A DNA stretch of 8,350 nt from JAYFRE01 sp034926235 (GCA_034926235.1 JAYFRE010000157.1:1-8350); one strand, 5' to 3'; counted from the first letter of the stretch, positions 1-7,458 are shown. A program made the numbers and translations. Notes: generated by a model not told the origin, from the letters alone.

Positions 1-2
1 CC

Positions 3-1997
3 GCTGCTATTCCAGGACTTACCGAGATCAAAGCGAACGCGGCGGCGCGGTCGCTGGTGCTGACATTCGATCCCGGCCTGACCACGCCCGAGATTCTGCG
101 GGACGCCCTGTGGGCTGTGCCGATCCCCGACGAGGCCCCACCGCCCCCTGACGGTGAGACCGAAGACCGCCAGGCCGCCCGCAACGCCGGGGCCAGCCTG
201 GCGGCGCTGCTGGGCGGCCCGATCCTGCCCCGGCCGGCCCGGCTGCCCGTTTCCTTGATCGCCGCGCAGCCGGTCTATGCCCGCGCGTTCGAGGATTACC
301 GGGCCGAAAGAAAAGTGACCAGCCATGTGCTGGAAGCCATGGCGGTGTCGATCTCGCTCGCGCGCGCCGATTATACGGCGGCCAACACCACATCCTTTTT
401 GCTGGCGCTGGGCGATTACCTGGAAAGCTCCATCGCCCGGCGTTCCGAGGAATTGCTGAAAACCCTGCTGCGTCCCGCCAGCGATCAGGCCTGGGTCTTG
501 CGCGGCAAGGAGGAAGTCCAGGTTCCGGTCGCCTCCCTGGCCGTCGGCGACAAAATCGTCGTCGCCACCGGAACCGTGGTCCCGATTGACGGCACCGTCC
601 TTAGCGGCACGGCCACGGTCAATGAAGCGGCCATGACCGGGGAAAGCGTTTCCGTGGTCAAGAAGCGCGGCAGCAGCATGCTGTCGGGAACGCTGATCGA
701 GGAAGGCCGGCTGGTCGTCTATGCCGAACAGGTCGGCGAGAAAACCGCGGTCGCCCGCATCGCCGATTATGTCGAGCAATCGCTTAAGACCAAGAGCGAC
801 GCGCAACTAGAAGCCTCGCGCATGGCCGAACGCATGGTGCCCTCGGTGCTGACCCTGGCCGGGTTGTCCTACGTCCTGTCGGGGGATTGGCGCCGCACCG
901 CCTCGGTGCTGCAAGGCGATTATTCCTGCGCGCTCAAGCTGGCGACACCGGTTGCCTTCAAATCCGCCATGTACGAAGCCGGACGCGCCGGCATTCTGGT
1001 CAAAGGCGCAACCGCGCTGGAAAAACTGGCCCAGGCCGACACCGTCATCTTCGACAAGACCGGCACCCTGACCACGGGATCGCTGGACGTCACCGATGTC
1101 ATCCCCTTTGACCCATCCTTCTCGCCCGACGATCTGATCTGCCTGGCGGCCTCGGTCGAGGAACATTATTTCCATCCCCTGGCGATGGCCGTGGTCGCCG
1201 CCGCCAAGATCACGCCCAACCGCCATTTTGCCCATCAGGATGTCGAATTCATCGTCGCCCACGGCGTCGCCAGCGTCATCGACGGCAAAAGAATCGTGGT
1301 CGGGTCGCGCCACTTCGTCGAAGAAGACGAGGGGATCGACATCCACCCCTATGACGCCGTCGTCGATGGCCTGTACCGCGACGGCAAGACCTTGCTGTTC
1401 ATCGGGCTGAACGGTGTGCTGCTGGGCCTGCTGGCCTTGAAAGACAGCCTGCGCGACAACAGTGCGCGCACCGTCCGCCGGCTGCGGGCGCTGGGGGTAA
1501 AGCAGATCCTGCTCTTGACCGGTGACCACGAGGACCGCGCCCGGGAACTGGCCCAGATGCTGGAGCTCGACGGCTATCATGCCGGGCTGCTGCCCGAGGA
1601 CAAAGCCCGGATCATCGACGCGCTGAACGCGCAAGGGGCGCATATCGCCTTTGTCGGCGACGGCATCAACGATGCGCCGGCCCTGGCCGGAGCGCATGTC
1701 GGCATCGCCATGCAGAAAGGAGCCGACATCGCGCGCCTGACCGCCGACATCGCCCTGCTCGAAGACGATGTCGAACGCGTCGCCGACGCGAAAGCCATCG
1801 CCAACGCGACCATGCGTCTGATCGGGACCAATTACCGCCTGACCGTGGGGATCAACAGCGCCATTCTGTCGGCTGCCGCGCTGGGGCTTTTATCTCCCAT
1901 CGCCACGGCGCTGCTGCACAACAGCACCACCGTCGGCATCCTGCTGAACGCCTTGCGACGGAACTATCGCGGCCCGACCCCGGAAGACCGGGTCTGA
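3..1997 (+). CDS. Heavy-metal-type (P1B-like) P-type ATPase, 5' end outside the window
   Basis: This is a membrane ATPase that should move a metal cation across the inner membrane through an aspartyl-phosphate intermediate. In this frame codon n starts at base 3n. The core motifs are complete: TGES (636-647, actuator), DKTGTLT with the phosphorylated Asp (1053-1073), an HP pair of the nucleotide-binding domain (1173-1178) and GDGINDAP (1656-1679). Hydrophobic segments lie before the actuator, around bases 830-960, and near the C-terminus. The membrane metal-site motif reads D-Y-S-C (918-929) where P1B pumps normally have CPC, so the transported ion cannot be named. The frame stays open to the window edge, and the residues before the first GTG (base 57) continue what looks like the end of an HMA-like metal-binding domain (IPGLTEIKANAAARS). 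I therefore treat the gene as 5'-truncated by the window and not as starting at 57. It converges on flgL. Confidence 0.9.
   Translation, partial: AAIPGLTEIKANAAARSLVLTFDPGLTTPEILRDALWAVPIPDEAPPPPDGETEDRQAARNAGASLAALLGGPILPRPARLPVSLIAAQPVYARAFEDYRAERKVTSHVLEAMAVSISLARADYTAANTTSFLLALGDYLESSIARRSEELLKTLLRPASDQAWVLRGKEEVQVPVASLAVGDKIVVATGTVVPIDGTVLSGTATVNEAAMTGESVSVVKKRGSSMLSGTLIEEGRLVVYAEQVGEKTAVARIADYVEQSLKTKSDAQLEASRMAERMVPSVLTLAGLSYVLSGDWRRTASVLQGDYSCALKLATPVAFKSAMYEAGRAGILVKGATALEKLAQADTVIFDKTGTLTTGSLDVTDVIPFDPSFSPDDLICLAASVEEHYFHPLAMAVVAAAKITPNRHFAHQDVEFIVAHGVASVIDGKRIVVGSRHFVEEDEGIDIHPYDAVVDGLYRDGKTLLFIGLNGVLLGLLALKDSLRDNSARTVRRLRALGVKQILLLTGDHEDRARELAQMLELDGYHAGLLPEDKARIIDALNAQGAHIAFVGDGINDAPALAGAHVGIAMQKGADIARLTADIALLEDDVERVADAKAIANATMRLIGTNYRLTVGINSAILSAAALGLLSPIATALLHNSTTVGILLNALRRNYRGPTPEDRV
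1976..1994 (+). terminator. Weak hairpin at the end of the ATPase gene
   Basis: The sequence GACC(C)CGG - AAGA - CCGGGTC can form a 7 bp stem with one bulged C and a four-base loop, ending just before the TGA. No U-run follows on either strand, so an intrinsic terminator is doubtful. It is listed because the two convergent genes are only 11 bp apart and no other terminator-like structure is visible there. Confidence 0.22.
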
Positions 1998-2008
1998 CCG
2001 CCTAATCT

Positions 2009-2926
2009 TTAGAGAAATTTGACCAGAGACATCTTGGCGATGTCGGATACCGCCGAATAGGACGCGGTCAATTGCGTCTGCAACGTCGCCACCCGAACGG
2101 CGACTTCGGCCGCGTCCACATTCTTGACGTCGGAAAGCGAGGTTTTCAGCAGGGTCACATAGGTGGTCTGCGCGGTCGCAGCATTTTTCAGGCTCGACGC
2201 GCTGATGGAAACATCCGCCTGAAGATTGCTAAGCTCCGTGGTCGCCTGATTGGCGACCGTCAAGGCCGACTGCAAGGCGGCGGTCAAACCTGTGGAAGAT
2301 GAGGTCGCCGCCTGAATCACCGCTTCAACCGCGCGCAAGGCTTTTTCAAAGGCCGGGTTATTCGCCGTAACCCCATAGGAAACCGTCTGTTCAGAGGAAA
2401 TACGCACCGACAAGGTGGTGTCGTCACCGGTATAATAGCTGGTGTCGGCAACGGTGGCGTCGTAAGGCGAGCTTGACGGATAGCTGGAGACATCGACCGG
2501 CGCCTCGTCGGTATTGCTGCCCGCGAACAGATGAAGCCCATTATATTGCTTGTTCATCTGCGACAGCAGGCTGTCCTTCATCGTCTGCGCCGCCTTCAGC
2601 AGCGAACTGTTGTCCGGGGACGAGATCGCGGCGCTGATCGTCGTGCGCAGATTGGTCATCAGGTCGGTCATCGCTCCGATCGCCGAATACATCACCTCCG
2701 TGCGGCCCTGAGCGTCGGTCGCGGCGGCGGCCCAGCTCTGGGCCTGTTCGATCTCACGCGACAGGCTGAGAACGGTCCTGGAATCGGTGCTCAATCCGAT
2801 GAAATTCTGGGAGACCAAGCCGGACGATTGCTGCATCTCCGCCTTCGCCCACTCGGACTGCACCTTCAGCGCGCCGCCGATGGACATCGTGTTGATGTTG
2901 AAGGTCGAGATTCTTTCCATGACCAT
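2009..2926 (-). CDS. flgL: Flagellar hook-filament junction protein FlgL (HAP3)
   Basis: FlgL is the second hook-associated protein, exported by the flagellar type III system, and it links FlgK to the first flagellin subunits. The protein has 305 residues, in the usual FlgL range. The N-terminal coiled-coil region (RISTFNINTMSIGGAL onward, with EIEQAQSW near residue 62) and the C-terminal helix (about residues 265-305, ending SDIAKMSLVKFL) are the paired D0/D1 termini shared with flagellin. The middle is Ser/Thr-rich and variable. Two starts are possible: ATG at 2926, 4 nt from an AGGA (2931-2934), or ATG at 2920, 10 nt from it, giving MERIST. The shorter form looks more like family N-termini, and the difference is two residues. 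It lies 15 bp behind flgK and is the last gene of the block. A flagellin is the alternative, but the place after flgK argues for FlgL. Confidence 0.88.
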   Translation of the reverse strand: MVMERISTFNINTMSIGGALKVQSEWAKAEMQQSSGLVSQNFIGLSTDSRTVLSLSREIEQAQSWAAAATDAQGRTEVMYSAIGAMTDLMTNLRTTISAAISSPDNSSLLKAAQTMKDSLLSQMNKQYNGLHLFAGSNTDEAPVDVSSYPSSSPYDATVADTSYYTGDDTTLSVRISSEQTVSYGVTANNPAFEKALRAVEAVIQAATSSSTGLTAALQSALTVANQATTELSNLQADVSISASSLKNAATAQTTYVTLLKTSLSDVKNVDAAEVAVRVATLQTQLTASYSAVSDIAKMSLVKFL

Positions 2927-2941
2927 CCAATCCTAAAAAGC

Positions 2942-4702
2942 TTATGCCACGGCGTCCAAAAGTGCCTTGAACATCGTCTGAACCGTGCTGATTACCTTGG
3001 ACGACGAGGCGAACGCATTCTGAAGCACCAGCAGATGCGCGGTTTCCTCGTCGCTGTTGACCCCGGACTGGGAACTCAGGCTTCCCTTCAACGTCGTACT
3101 GACCGTGTCTTGGGTTGTACGATCCGCTTCGGCATTGCTGGCGCGGGTCGCGATATTCGTGACGATGGTGGTGGCATAACCGGCCAGCGTCGCCGAGGTC
3201 GAAGACAGCGACCCCGCGGCCGGAAAATCCTGCCGGGTCAGCAAGGCATCGACCAGCGACTGGGCGATGCTGGCGTCACCCGAGGTCAGGCCGACCAGCG
3301 GCGCAGTGCCCGTCGCGGTGCTGAGCGACGCCGAGGACCAGAGACTGGGCTTGGCCAGAATGCTCGGCATGACCGAGATCGATTGCGCGCCATTCTCGCT
3401 GACGAGCAGATCATTCATATGGAAATAGGCCGAGAAATTGGTGCCGCCGACATCGCCGCTGACCGTGGCGGTGGATATGCCGAGACTGGGATTGCTCGAC
3501 GTCAGCACCAGCTGGCCCGACGCGTTCAGCGACGCATTGACCAGGCCGCTTCCGTTAAGCAACGTGATCATGTCGTTGATGTTGGTCGCCGAGGATAGGC
3601 CTATATCCTGATATCCCTGGATCTTGCCCGACTGATCGACCTGGGCGATACGCACCGTGGCCGTGGCCGACAGCGCATCCGTCCCGTTGAACGCCGTGCT
3701 GTTGGACCCGGTGATCGTCGTCGTCGCAGGATAGGGTGTGCCTTGATTGTAAACTTGGTTGATCCGGGTCACCAAGCCGTTGGCAAGATTGTCCAGCTCG
3801 TCCTGAGCGGCGGGAAGATCGACATCGCGCAACCCGATCAGCGCGGCAATTTTGCCGCCGCTGGCTTGAAGCTGCGAGGTGATGTCGTTGTTGGACAGCA
3901 TGATGCCCGGGATAGTTCCTCCCGCATAGGTGCTGTCCGGCGACAGATAGGCCGGCGCGGCGTAGGACACCTCACGCGCAATGTTGCCGACCAGCAGACT
4001 CTGCCCGGCCTTGGTGAAGACCTGCACCATGTTGTTGCTGTCGGTGTAATAGGAGATGCCCAGATCGCCGCTCAGGGCCAGCAACGCGGCATTGCGCTGA
4101 TCTTCCAGCGCAGCGGTGTTTTCCCCCCGCGCGATAGCCGTGGCGATCTTGCTGTTCAGAGTCTGGACCGTGGAAACCTGGGTGTTGATGTCCGCAACGG
4201 TCTCGGCGATGCCGTCGCTGGCCCGGTTGCGCAAGGACTGGATCGAGGCCGATGTCGATCGCAGAGCCGACGTCAGATTGTCCAGCGCCACCACGACCTT
4301 GGTTTCGAGCGAACTTTGCTCCGGGTTGTTGGCCAGGGCGGACAGGGCGCTTTCCAGGCTGGACAGGCGGGAAGCGATGTCGTCGCCGCCGGTCGTGGAG
4401 GTCGAGACCGCCCCCAGGGCCTGCTGCAAATCGTAATAATATTTGGCATAGGTGTCCGAGCCCGACGCCGACGTATTGGCCTTGAGCACCGCGGCAAACA
4501 GGAAGGGATCGACATTGATGGAGACGCCGGCGCTGGTGACGCCCGCTCCGATCCCGCTCACGACGACGGATGCGACATCGACGGTTTGTTTGGAATAACC
4601 GGTGGTGTTCGCATTGGCCAGATTGTTCGACGCCACCGCCATCTGCTGCTGGAGGGTGAGCAACGAACTGACCGCCGTGGACAAGGCTAGATTGAGGGAC
4701 AT
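2942..4702 (-). CDS. flgK: Flagellar hook-associated protein FlgK (HAP1)
   Basis: FlgK forms the first junction zone on the distal end of the hook. The protein has 586 residues, within the family range. The N-terminus carries the rod/hook signature (ASNNLANANTTGYSKQTV, about residues 24-41). The C-terminus has the typical FlgK ending: GVNSDEETAHLLVLQNAF, then a helix of the type VISTVQTMFKALL. The large middle is rich in Ser, Thr, Ala and Gly, as expected for the exposed domains of an axial protein. The start at 4702 is supported by AGGAG (4712-4716) 9 nt upstream. A palindromic hairpin sits just before this ribosome binding site. It is followed 15 bp later by flgL and preceded by the small helical gene, and it is probably transcribed with the whole hook block. 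Confidence 0.95.
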   Translation of the reverse strand: MSLNLALSTAVSSLLTLQQQMAVASNNLANANTTGYSKQTVDVASVVVSGIGAGVTSAGVSINVDPFLFAAVLKANTSASGSDTYAKYYYDLQQALGAVSTSTTGGDDIASRLSSLESALSALANNPEQSSLETKVVVALDNLTSALRSTSASIQSLRNRASDGIAETVADINTQVSTVQTLNSKIATAIARGENTAALEDQRNAALLALSGDLGISYYTDSNNMVQVFTKAGQSLLVGNIAREVSYAAPAYLSPDSTYAGGTIPGIMLSNNDITSQLQASGGKIAALIGLRDVDLPAAQDELDNLANGLVTRINQVYNQGTPYPATTTITGSNSTAFNGTDALSATATVRIAQVDQSGKIQGYQDIGLSSATNINDMITLLNGSGLVNASLNASGQLVLTSSNPSLGISTATVSGDVGGTNFSAYFHMNDLLVSENGAQSISVMPSILAKPSLWSSASLSTATGTAPLVGLTSGDASIAQSLVDALLTRQDFPAAGSLSSTSATLAGYATTIVTNIATRASNAEADRTTQDTVSTTLKGSLSSQSGVNSDEETAHLLVLQNAFASSSKVISTVQTMFKALLDAVA

Positions 4703-4720
4703 CCCTGCTCTCTCCTAAAT

Positions 4721-4747
4721 CGGGAAGGCGGATATCCGCCCTGCCCG
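4721..4747 (-). promoter_or_regulatory. Palindromic hairpin just upstream of the flgK ribosome binding site
   Basis: GGCGGATATCCGCC (4727-4740) is a perfect 14 bp palindrome, flanked by CGGG (4721-4724) and CCCG (4744-4747), which can extend the stem across small internal loops. In the minus-strand transcript it lies between the stop codon of the small gene and the flgK Shine-Dalgarno sequence (4712-4716). It has no U-tract, so it is not a classical terminator. It could be an mRNA processing or stability stem, or a protein-binding site; the sequence does not decide. Confidence 0.45.
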
Positions 4748-4754
4748 GCTCCCG

Positions 4755-5093
4755 TCACGCATGGGGCCCATGCGTCCGGCTTTGTTCATAGGCCGAAACG
4801 GCATGGCGGTATTGCGAGGTCTCGCGCATCTCATCCGCGATCTGGTCCAGATGGCGGGTCATCTGCGCCAGCAGTGTTTGCAACTCGGCATGAGCGATCG
4901 CCGCACAGATCTGCATATCCTTGCGCTCGGACGGCGGTAACTGGTCGAGGCAGGCCAAGGTCAGTTGCGGAAGATCATCGGGCGAAGCCGACGCAAGCGC
5001 CGGACCTACCATCTCGCGGACCGTGTCCATCTTGGCGTCGACACGGTTCTGGAGACGGTGCAACTCTTGCTTCAGAGTCTCATCATATTTCAT
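4755..5093 (-). CDS. Small helical protein between flgE and flgK, possible FlgN-like chaperone
   Basis: This is a 112-residue soluble protein with no signal peptide or membrane segment. It looks almost wholly alpha-helical: a charged N-terminal helix (MKYDETLKQELHRLQNRV), a Pro/Asp/Ser-containing linker (about residues 33-56), then a long amphipathic helix rich in Leu, Ala and Gln, and a loose basic/His tail (SAYEQSRTHGPHA). I do not recognise the family from sequence alone. Its size, helicity and place directly before flgK and flgL suggest a FlgN-type export chaperone, which is inference. The start at 5093 was chosen over a longer form at 5132 because a perfect AGGAGGT (5099-5105) sits 5 nt upstream; the extra 13 residues of the longer form overlap that site. 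It is probably co-transcribed with flgE and flgK. Confidence 0.75.
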   Translation of the reverse strand: MKYDETLKQELHRLQNRVDAKMDTVREMVGPALASASPDDLPQLTLACLDQLPPSERKDMQICAAIAHAELQTLLAQMTRHLDQIADEMRETSQYRHAVSAYEQSRTHGPHA

Positions 5094-5119
5094 CGCGCAC
5101 CTCCTGCTCCCCCGAGCCC

Positions 5120-5131
5120 TGATCATGATCA
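5120..5131. repeat. Palindrome TGATCATGATCA in the flgE to small-gene spacer
   Basis: A 12 bp perfect palindrome made of two overlapping TGATCA units lies in the 61 bp spacer after flgE. Its 10 bp core, GATCATGATC, occurs again at 7459-7468 upstream of the flgD promoter. Function is unknown; it may be a protein site, a small RNA hairpin, or chance. Confidence 0.4.
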
Positions 5132-5154
5132 TACGCTCAATACCGCCCCGGCTA

Positions 5155-6459
5155 CTATTGCATCTGCTGCAACAAGGACTGGAACATCTGCTTGTCCGTG
5201 CCGATCACCTGGGAGGCCGCCGAATAGGCTTGTTGGCAGACGATCATGTTGCTGAATTCGGTCGCTGTATCGACGTTCGAACCCTCCAGGTTCGATCCCT
5301 TGACGACACCGGCGCTGTTGGTGCCCGATCCGTTCAGCACATAGCTGCCCGAGGTCGTCGTCTGTTCGTAGACACCGTTGCTCTTGGCCGCCAACCCGTC
5401 CTCATTGCTGAAGGTCACCACCGGAATCTTATAGATGGTGCTTTTGTTGCCGTTGCTGTAAGCCGCGACGACATAGCCGGACTCATCGACGGAAACACCG
5501 GTCAGTTCGCCGTACTGGACGCCATCGCTACCGTAATATTTGATCGAAATGGCGGCCACGGTCTGGCCGGTGGAATATTGGGACAATCCGTCCGTCGAAC
5601 CGATCGTGCCCAGATTGAGAGCAACGTCGCTATTATAGGCGCCGTCGGTGAAACTGGCCTTGATCACCGGCGTCGCGTCCGCACCGCCTTGCTGGATGCT
5701 CTTCAGTGTGCCGTCCTCGTTGAACGTGATGTCATAGGCGGTGTCGCTGGGCGGCAAAAGCGCACCGGTGGTCGCGGTGCCGGCAGGATTGGTCGGCGCG
5801 CCCATCGTCATCGACCAGGCGTTGGTGCCGGTCTTTTTCCATGTCGCCGGGACGACCTGAGCCACACCGAGCGAATCGTAAATCTGCATCGAGGTGGTGA
5901 AGGAATCGCCGACTTTGGCTTCGGCCGGCAAATTGGCCTGGAAGGTGTAGTTCGAGGACGCCACCGCCGAGGAACTGAATTTGTCGATGTTGATCACCTC
6001 GAGCGAGGCGACGTTATCGACATTGGCCGACTGGATCTTGCCATTGACGTCGGTCGGCCAGCCCAGGAGAAAATAATTGGTGCCGTTGAGCTTCAGATTA
6101 CCCGAAGCGTCGGGTTTGAAAGCGCCGTTGCGGGTGTAATAGACTTCCGAATAGGAATTGGTCCCGCTGTCGAGCCCATATTGCACGGCGAACAACCCCC
6201 TGCCATCGATGGCCATGTTGGTCGTGGTCGTCGTGCTGCCGATCAGTCCTTGATCGCCCAGATTCTGCACCGAGACCGCCCGGACACCGCCGGAAGCGAG
6301 GTTCGTTCCTGCCCTGGTCTCGGTCAGCTGACTGAGATACTGGGTCACCACGGCCTTGTAGCCGGTGGTCTGGGAATTCGCCAGATTGTTCGATATCGTC
6401 GCCAGGCCGGTGTTATTCGCCTTCAGGGCCGATACCGCCGCCGCCATTGCCGCATCCAT
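5155..6459 (-). CDS. flgE: Flagellar hook protein FlgE
   Basis: FlgE is the structural subunit of the flexible hook, exported through the flagellar type III apparatus and polymerised under the FlgD cap. The protein has 434 residues, typical of the family. The N-terminal rod/hook signature is clear (ISNNLANSQTTGYKA, about residues 22-36), followed by the conserved MAIDGRGLFAV box near residue 82. The C-terminus has the usual SNVDTATEFSNMIVCQQAYS stretch and the terminal helix that pairs with the N-terminal one. A cysteine sits in that C-terminal motif (MIVCQQ), where other residues are more common. The middle region is Gly/Thr/Ser-rich, as in exposed hook domains. The start at 6459 has AAGGAG (6467-6472) 7 nt upstream. 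flgD ends 45 bp before it. Confidence 0.95.
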   Translation of the reverse strand: MDAAMAAAVSALKANNTGLATISNNLANSQTTGYKAVVTQYLSQLTETRAGTNLASGGVRAVSVQNLGDQGLIGSTTTTTNMAIDGRGLFAVQYGLDSGTNSYSEVYYTRNGAFKPDASGNLKLNGTNYFLLGWPTDVNGKIQSANVDNVASLEVINIDKFSSSAVASSNYTFQANLPAEAKVGDSFTTSMQIYDSLGVAQVVPATWKKTGTNAWSMTMGAPTNPAGTATTGALLPPSDTAYDITFNEDGTLKSIQQGGADATPVIKASFTDGAYNSDVALNLGTIGSTDGLSQYSTGQTVAAISIKYYGSDGVQYGELTGVSVDESGYVVAAYSNGNKSTIYKIPVVTFSNEDGLAAKSNGVYEQTTTSGSYVLNGSGTNSAGVVKGSNLEGSNVDTATEFSNMIVCQQAYSAASQVIGTDKQMFQSLLQQMQ

Positions 6460-6504
6460 ACTCTCTCTCCTTAAAACAACGCCCCGGTATAGCGTCCGTT
6501 GCTA

Positions 6505-7176
6505 TCAGCTGCTCAGATTGGTCACCTTGCCGATATCGACGGAAACCGAGCCGATCTTCAGCACCGTGCTGCCGGTGGAATTGTCGACTCCGGTAACCTT
6601 GCCCACGATCGACGTGCTCGTGGACACAGCATTGCCCGAGCCGTTATAGGCGCTGATCTTCAGGGTGTAGGTACCATCGCCCGCCTTTCCGCCTGCGGTG
6701 GTCGTTCCATCCCACGAAAAGGCATGGGTTCCCGCCTGGGCGTCACCCGTCGTGCTGTAGACGGTGTTACCCTTCTCATCGACCACGCTGAGCTTCACCT
6801 CATGGGCCGTACTGGCCAACGTATAGCGCCAGTTGCAGGACCCATCCTGCATCGGCACCGTGTCGCCTGCGGCGGTAACGGTCTTGCCGACATAGCCCAG
6901 CCCGTTCGCCGCCGTGATCGAAGAAAGATTGGACGCCATCGATGTCAGCGTATCGTTGAGCTTCAATTGCTGCTCGACCGAGGAAAGCTGAATCATCTGG
7001 GTGGTAAACGTATCCGTGGCGGTCGGGTTCAACGGGTCCTGATTCCGCAACTGCGTGGTCAGCAGCTTCAGGAACGTGTTGTAGGCCGTCGCCGCAGACG
7101 AGGCCGCCGCCGCGCCGGTCGAAGACGTGCCGGACGAGGCCGTATAGCTCGAATAGTCGGTCGAGGTCGTCGTCAT
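6505..7176 (-). CDS. flgD: Flagellar hook assembly (cap) protein FlgD
   Basis: FlgD is the scaffold that caps the growing hook and lets FlgE subunits polymerise; it is not kept in the finished flagellum. With the start at 7176 the protein has 223 residues, the usual size. The sequence shows a Ser/Thr/Ala-rich N-terminus, the diagnostic FlgD box (FLKLLTTQLRNQDPLNP, residues 35-51, then QMIQLSSVEQQLKLND to 75), a FlgD Ig-like domain (about 110-178, with FSWDG and DGTYTLKISA) and a C-terminal Tudor-like beta segment (about 190-223). An ATG at 7218 would add 14 residues (MVQGETRSG...) but has no ribosome binding site. The 7176 ATG has GGAG (7185-7188) 8 nt upstream and gives a family-like N-terminus. 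It is the first gene of the hook block. fliK, often found just upstream in related bacteria, is absent here. Confidence 0.94.
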   Translation of the reverse strand: MTTTSTDYSSYTASSGTSSTGAAAASSAATAYNTFLKLLTTQLRNQDPLNPTATDTFTTQMIQLSSVEQQLKLNDTLTSMASNLSSITAANGLGYVGKTVTAAGDTVPMQDGSCNWRYTLASTAHEVKLSVVDEKGNTVYSTTGDAQAGTHAFSWDGTTTAGGKAGDGTYTLKISAYNGSGNAVSTSTSIVGKVTGVDNSTGSTVLKIGSVSVDIGKVTNLSS

Positions 7177-7283
7177 CCTGCGTACTCCAGAGCCGGACCG
7201 AGTCTCTCCCTGAACCATTTGCCGCGCGCGCGCCTTAACTTAAAGAACGCACCGCTCCGGCAATCCCGGAGAAAAACTTGCCC

Positions 7284-7298
7284 AGGCATTTTTTGCCT
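7284..7298. promoter_or_regulatory. GGCA/TGCC palindrome in the flgD leader, candidate activator site
   Basis: AGGCA - TTTTT - TGCCT is a perfect 5+5 bp inverted repeat. The same region also shows a direct repeat TTGCC(C/T)AG at 7278-7285 and 7293-7300, 15 bp apart. It lies about 80-95 nt downstream of the predicted sigma-54 start. In Caulobacter, the sigma-54 activator FlbD can act from sites downstream of flagellar start points. The resemblance is inferred by eye and from memory of that system. Confidence 0.4.
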
Positions 7299-7389
7299 AG
7301 ATGGCCTTTCATTCCCGACGCCTCACTGCTGGAATAAGCAGAAAAATCAAGGATAGGAGACAGCGGAAAAACCATCGCGCCTACTTCTA

Positions 7390-7405
7390 TGCAGATATCG
7401 TGCCA
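7390..7405 (-). promoter_or_regulatory. Sigma-54 (-24/-12) promoter for flgD-flgE-(small gene)-flgK-flgL
   Basis: Read on the minus strand the site is TGGCACG-ATAT-CTGCA, against the consensus TGGCACG-N4-TTGCW. There is a single mismatch (C for the first T of the -12 box), and the GG-N10-GC spacing is exact. The predicted start is near 7379, giving a leader of about 200 nt before the flgD ATG. Hook-class flagellar genes are sigma-54 dependent in many alphaproteobacteria, which fits. Confidence 0.75.
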
Positions 7406-7458
7406 TTCCCGAAACCATCACACCCCGGACAAGAGCGCCCATTTCGCACTTGGTTAGC

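Noticed and set aside
57..59. GTG at 57 as the start of the ATPase
   Set aside because: The frame is open upstream to the window edge, and the residues before it read as a continuing domain, so the real start lies to the left.
807..1697. 296-codon minus-strand frame opposite the ATPase
   Set aside because: It covers the conserved ATPase motifs on the other strand, and its Gln/Asp/Gly-rich translation resembles no family.
2531..4690. Long plus-strand frames (2531-3598 and 3743-4690) opposite flgL and flgK
   Set aside because: Antisense to recognised flagellar genes, with low-complexity Arg/Gly-rich translations and no start signals.
4921..6474. 517-codon open frame on the plus strand opposite flgE and the small gene
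   Set aside because: It is Arg/Gly/His-rich without domains, has no ribosome binding site, and lies antisense to clear flgE; it is a typical high-GC shadow frame.
7235..7243. TTAA-C-TTAA as a CtrA-like site
   Set aside because: CtrA sites need TTAA-N7-TTAA spacing; here the halves are one base apart.
7213..7246. Possible sigma-28 type promoter (TAAG ... GGCAAAT on the minus strand) close to flgD
   Set aside because: The match to the consensus is poor in both boxes, and the sigma-54 site further upstream is much stronger.
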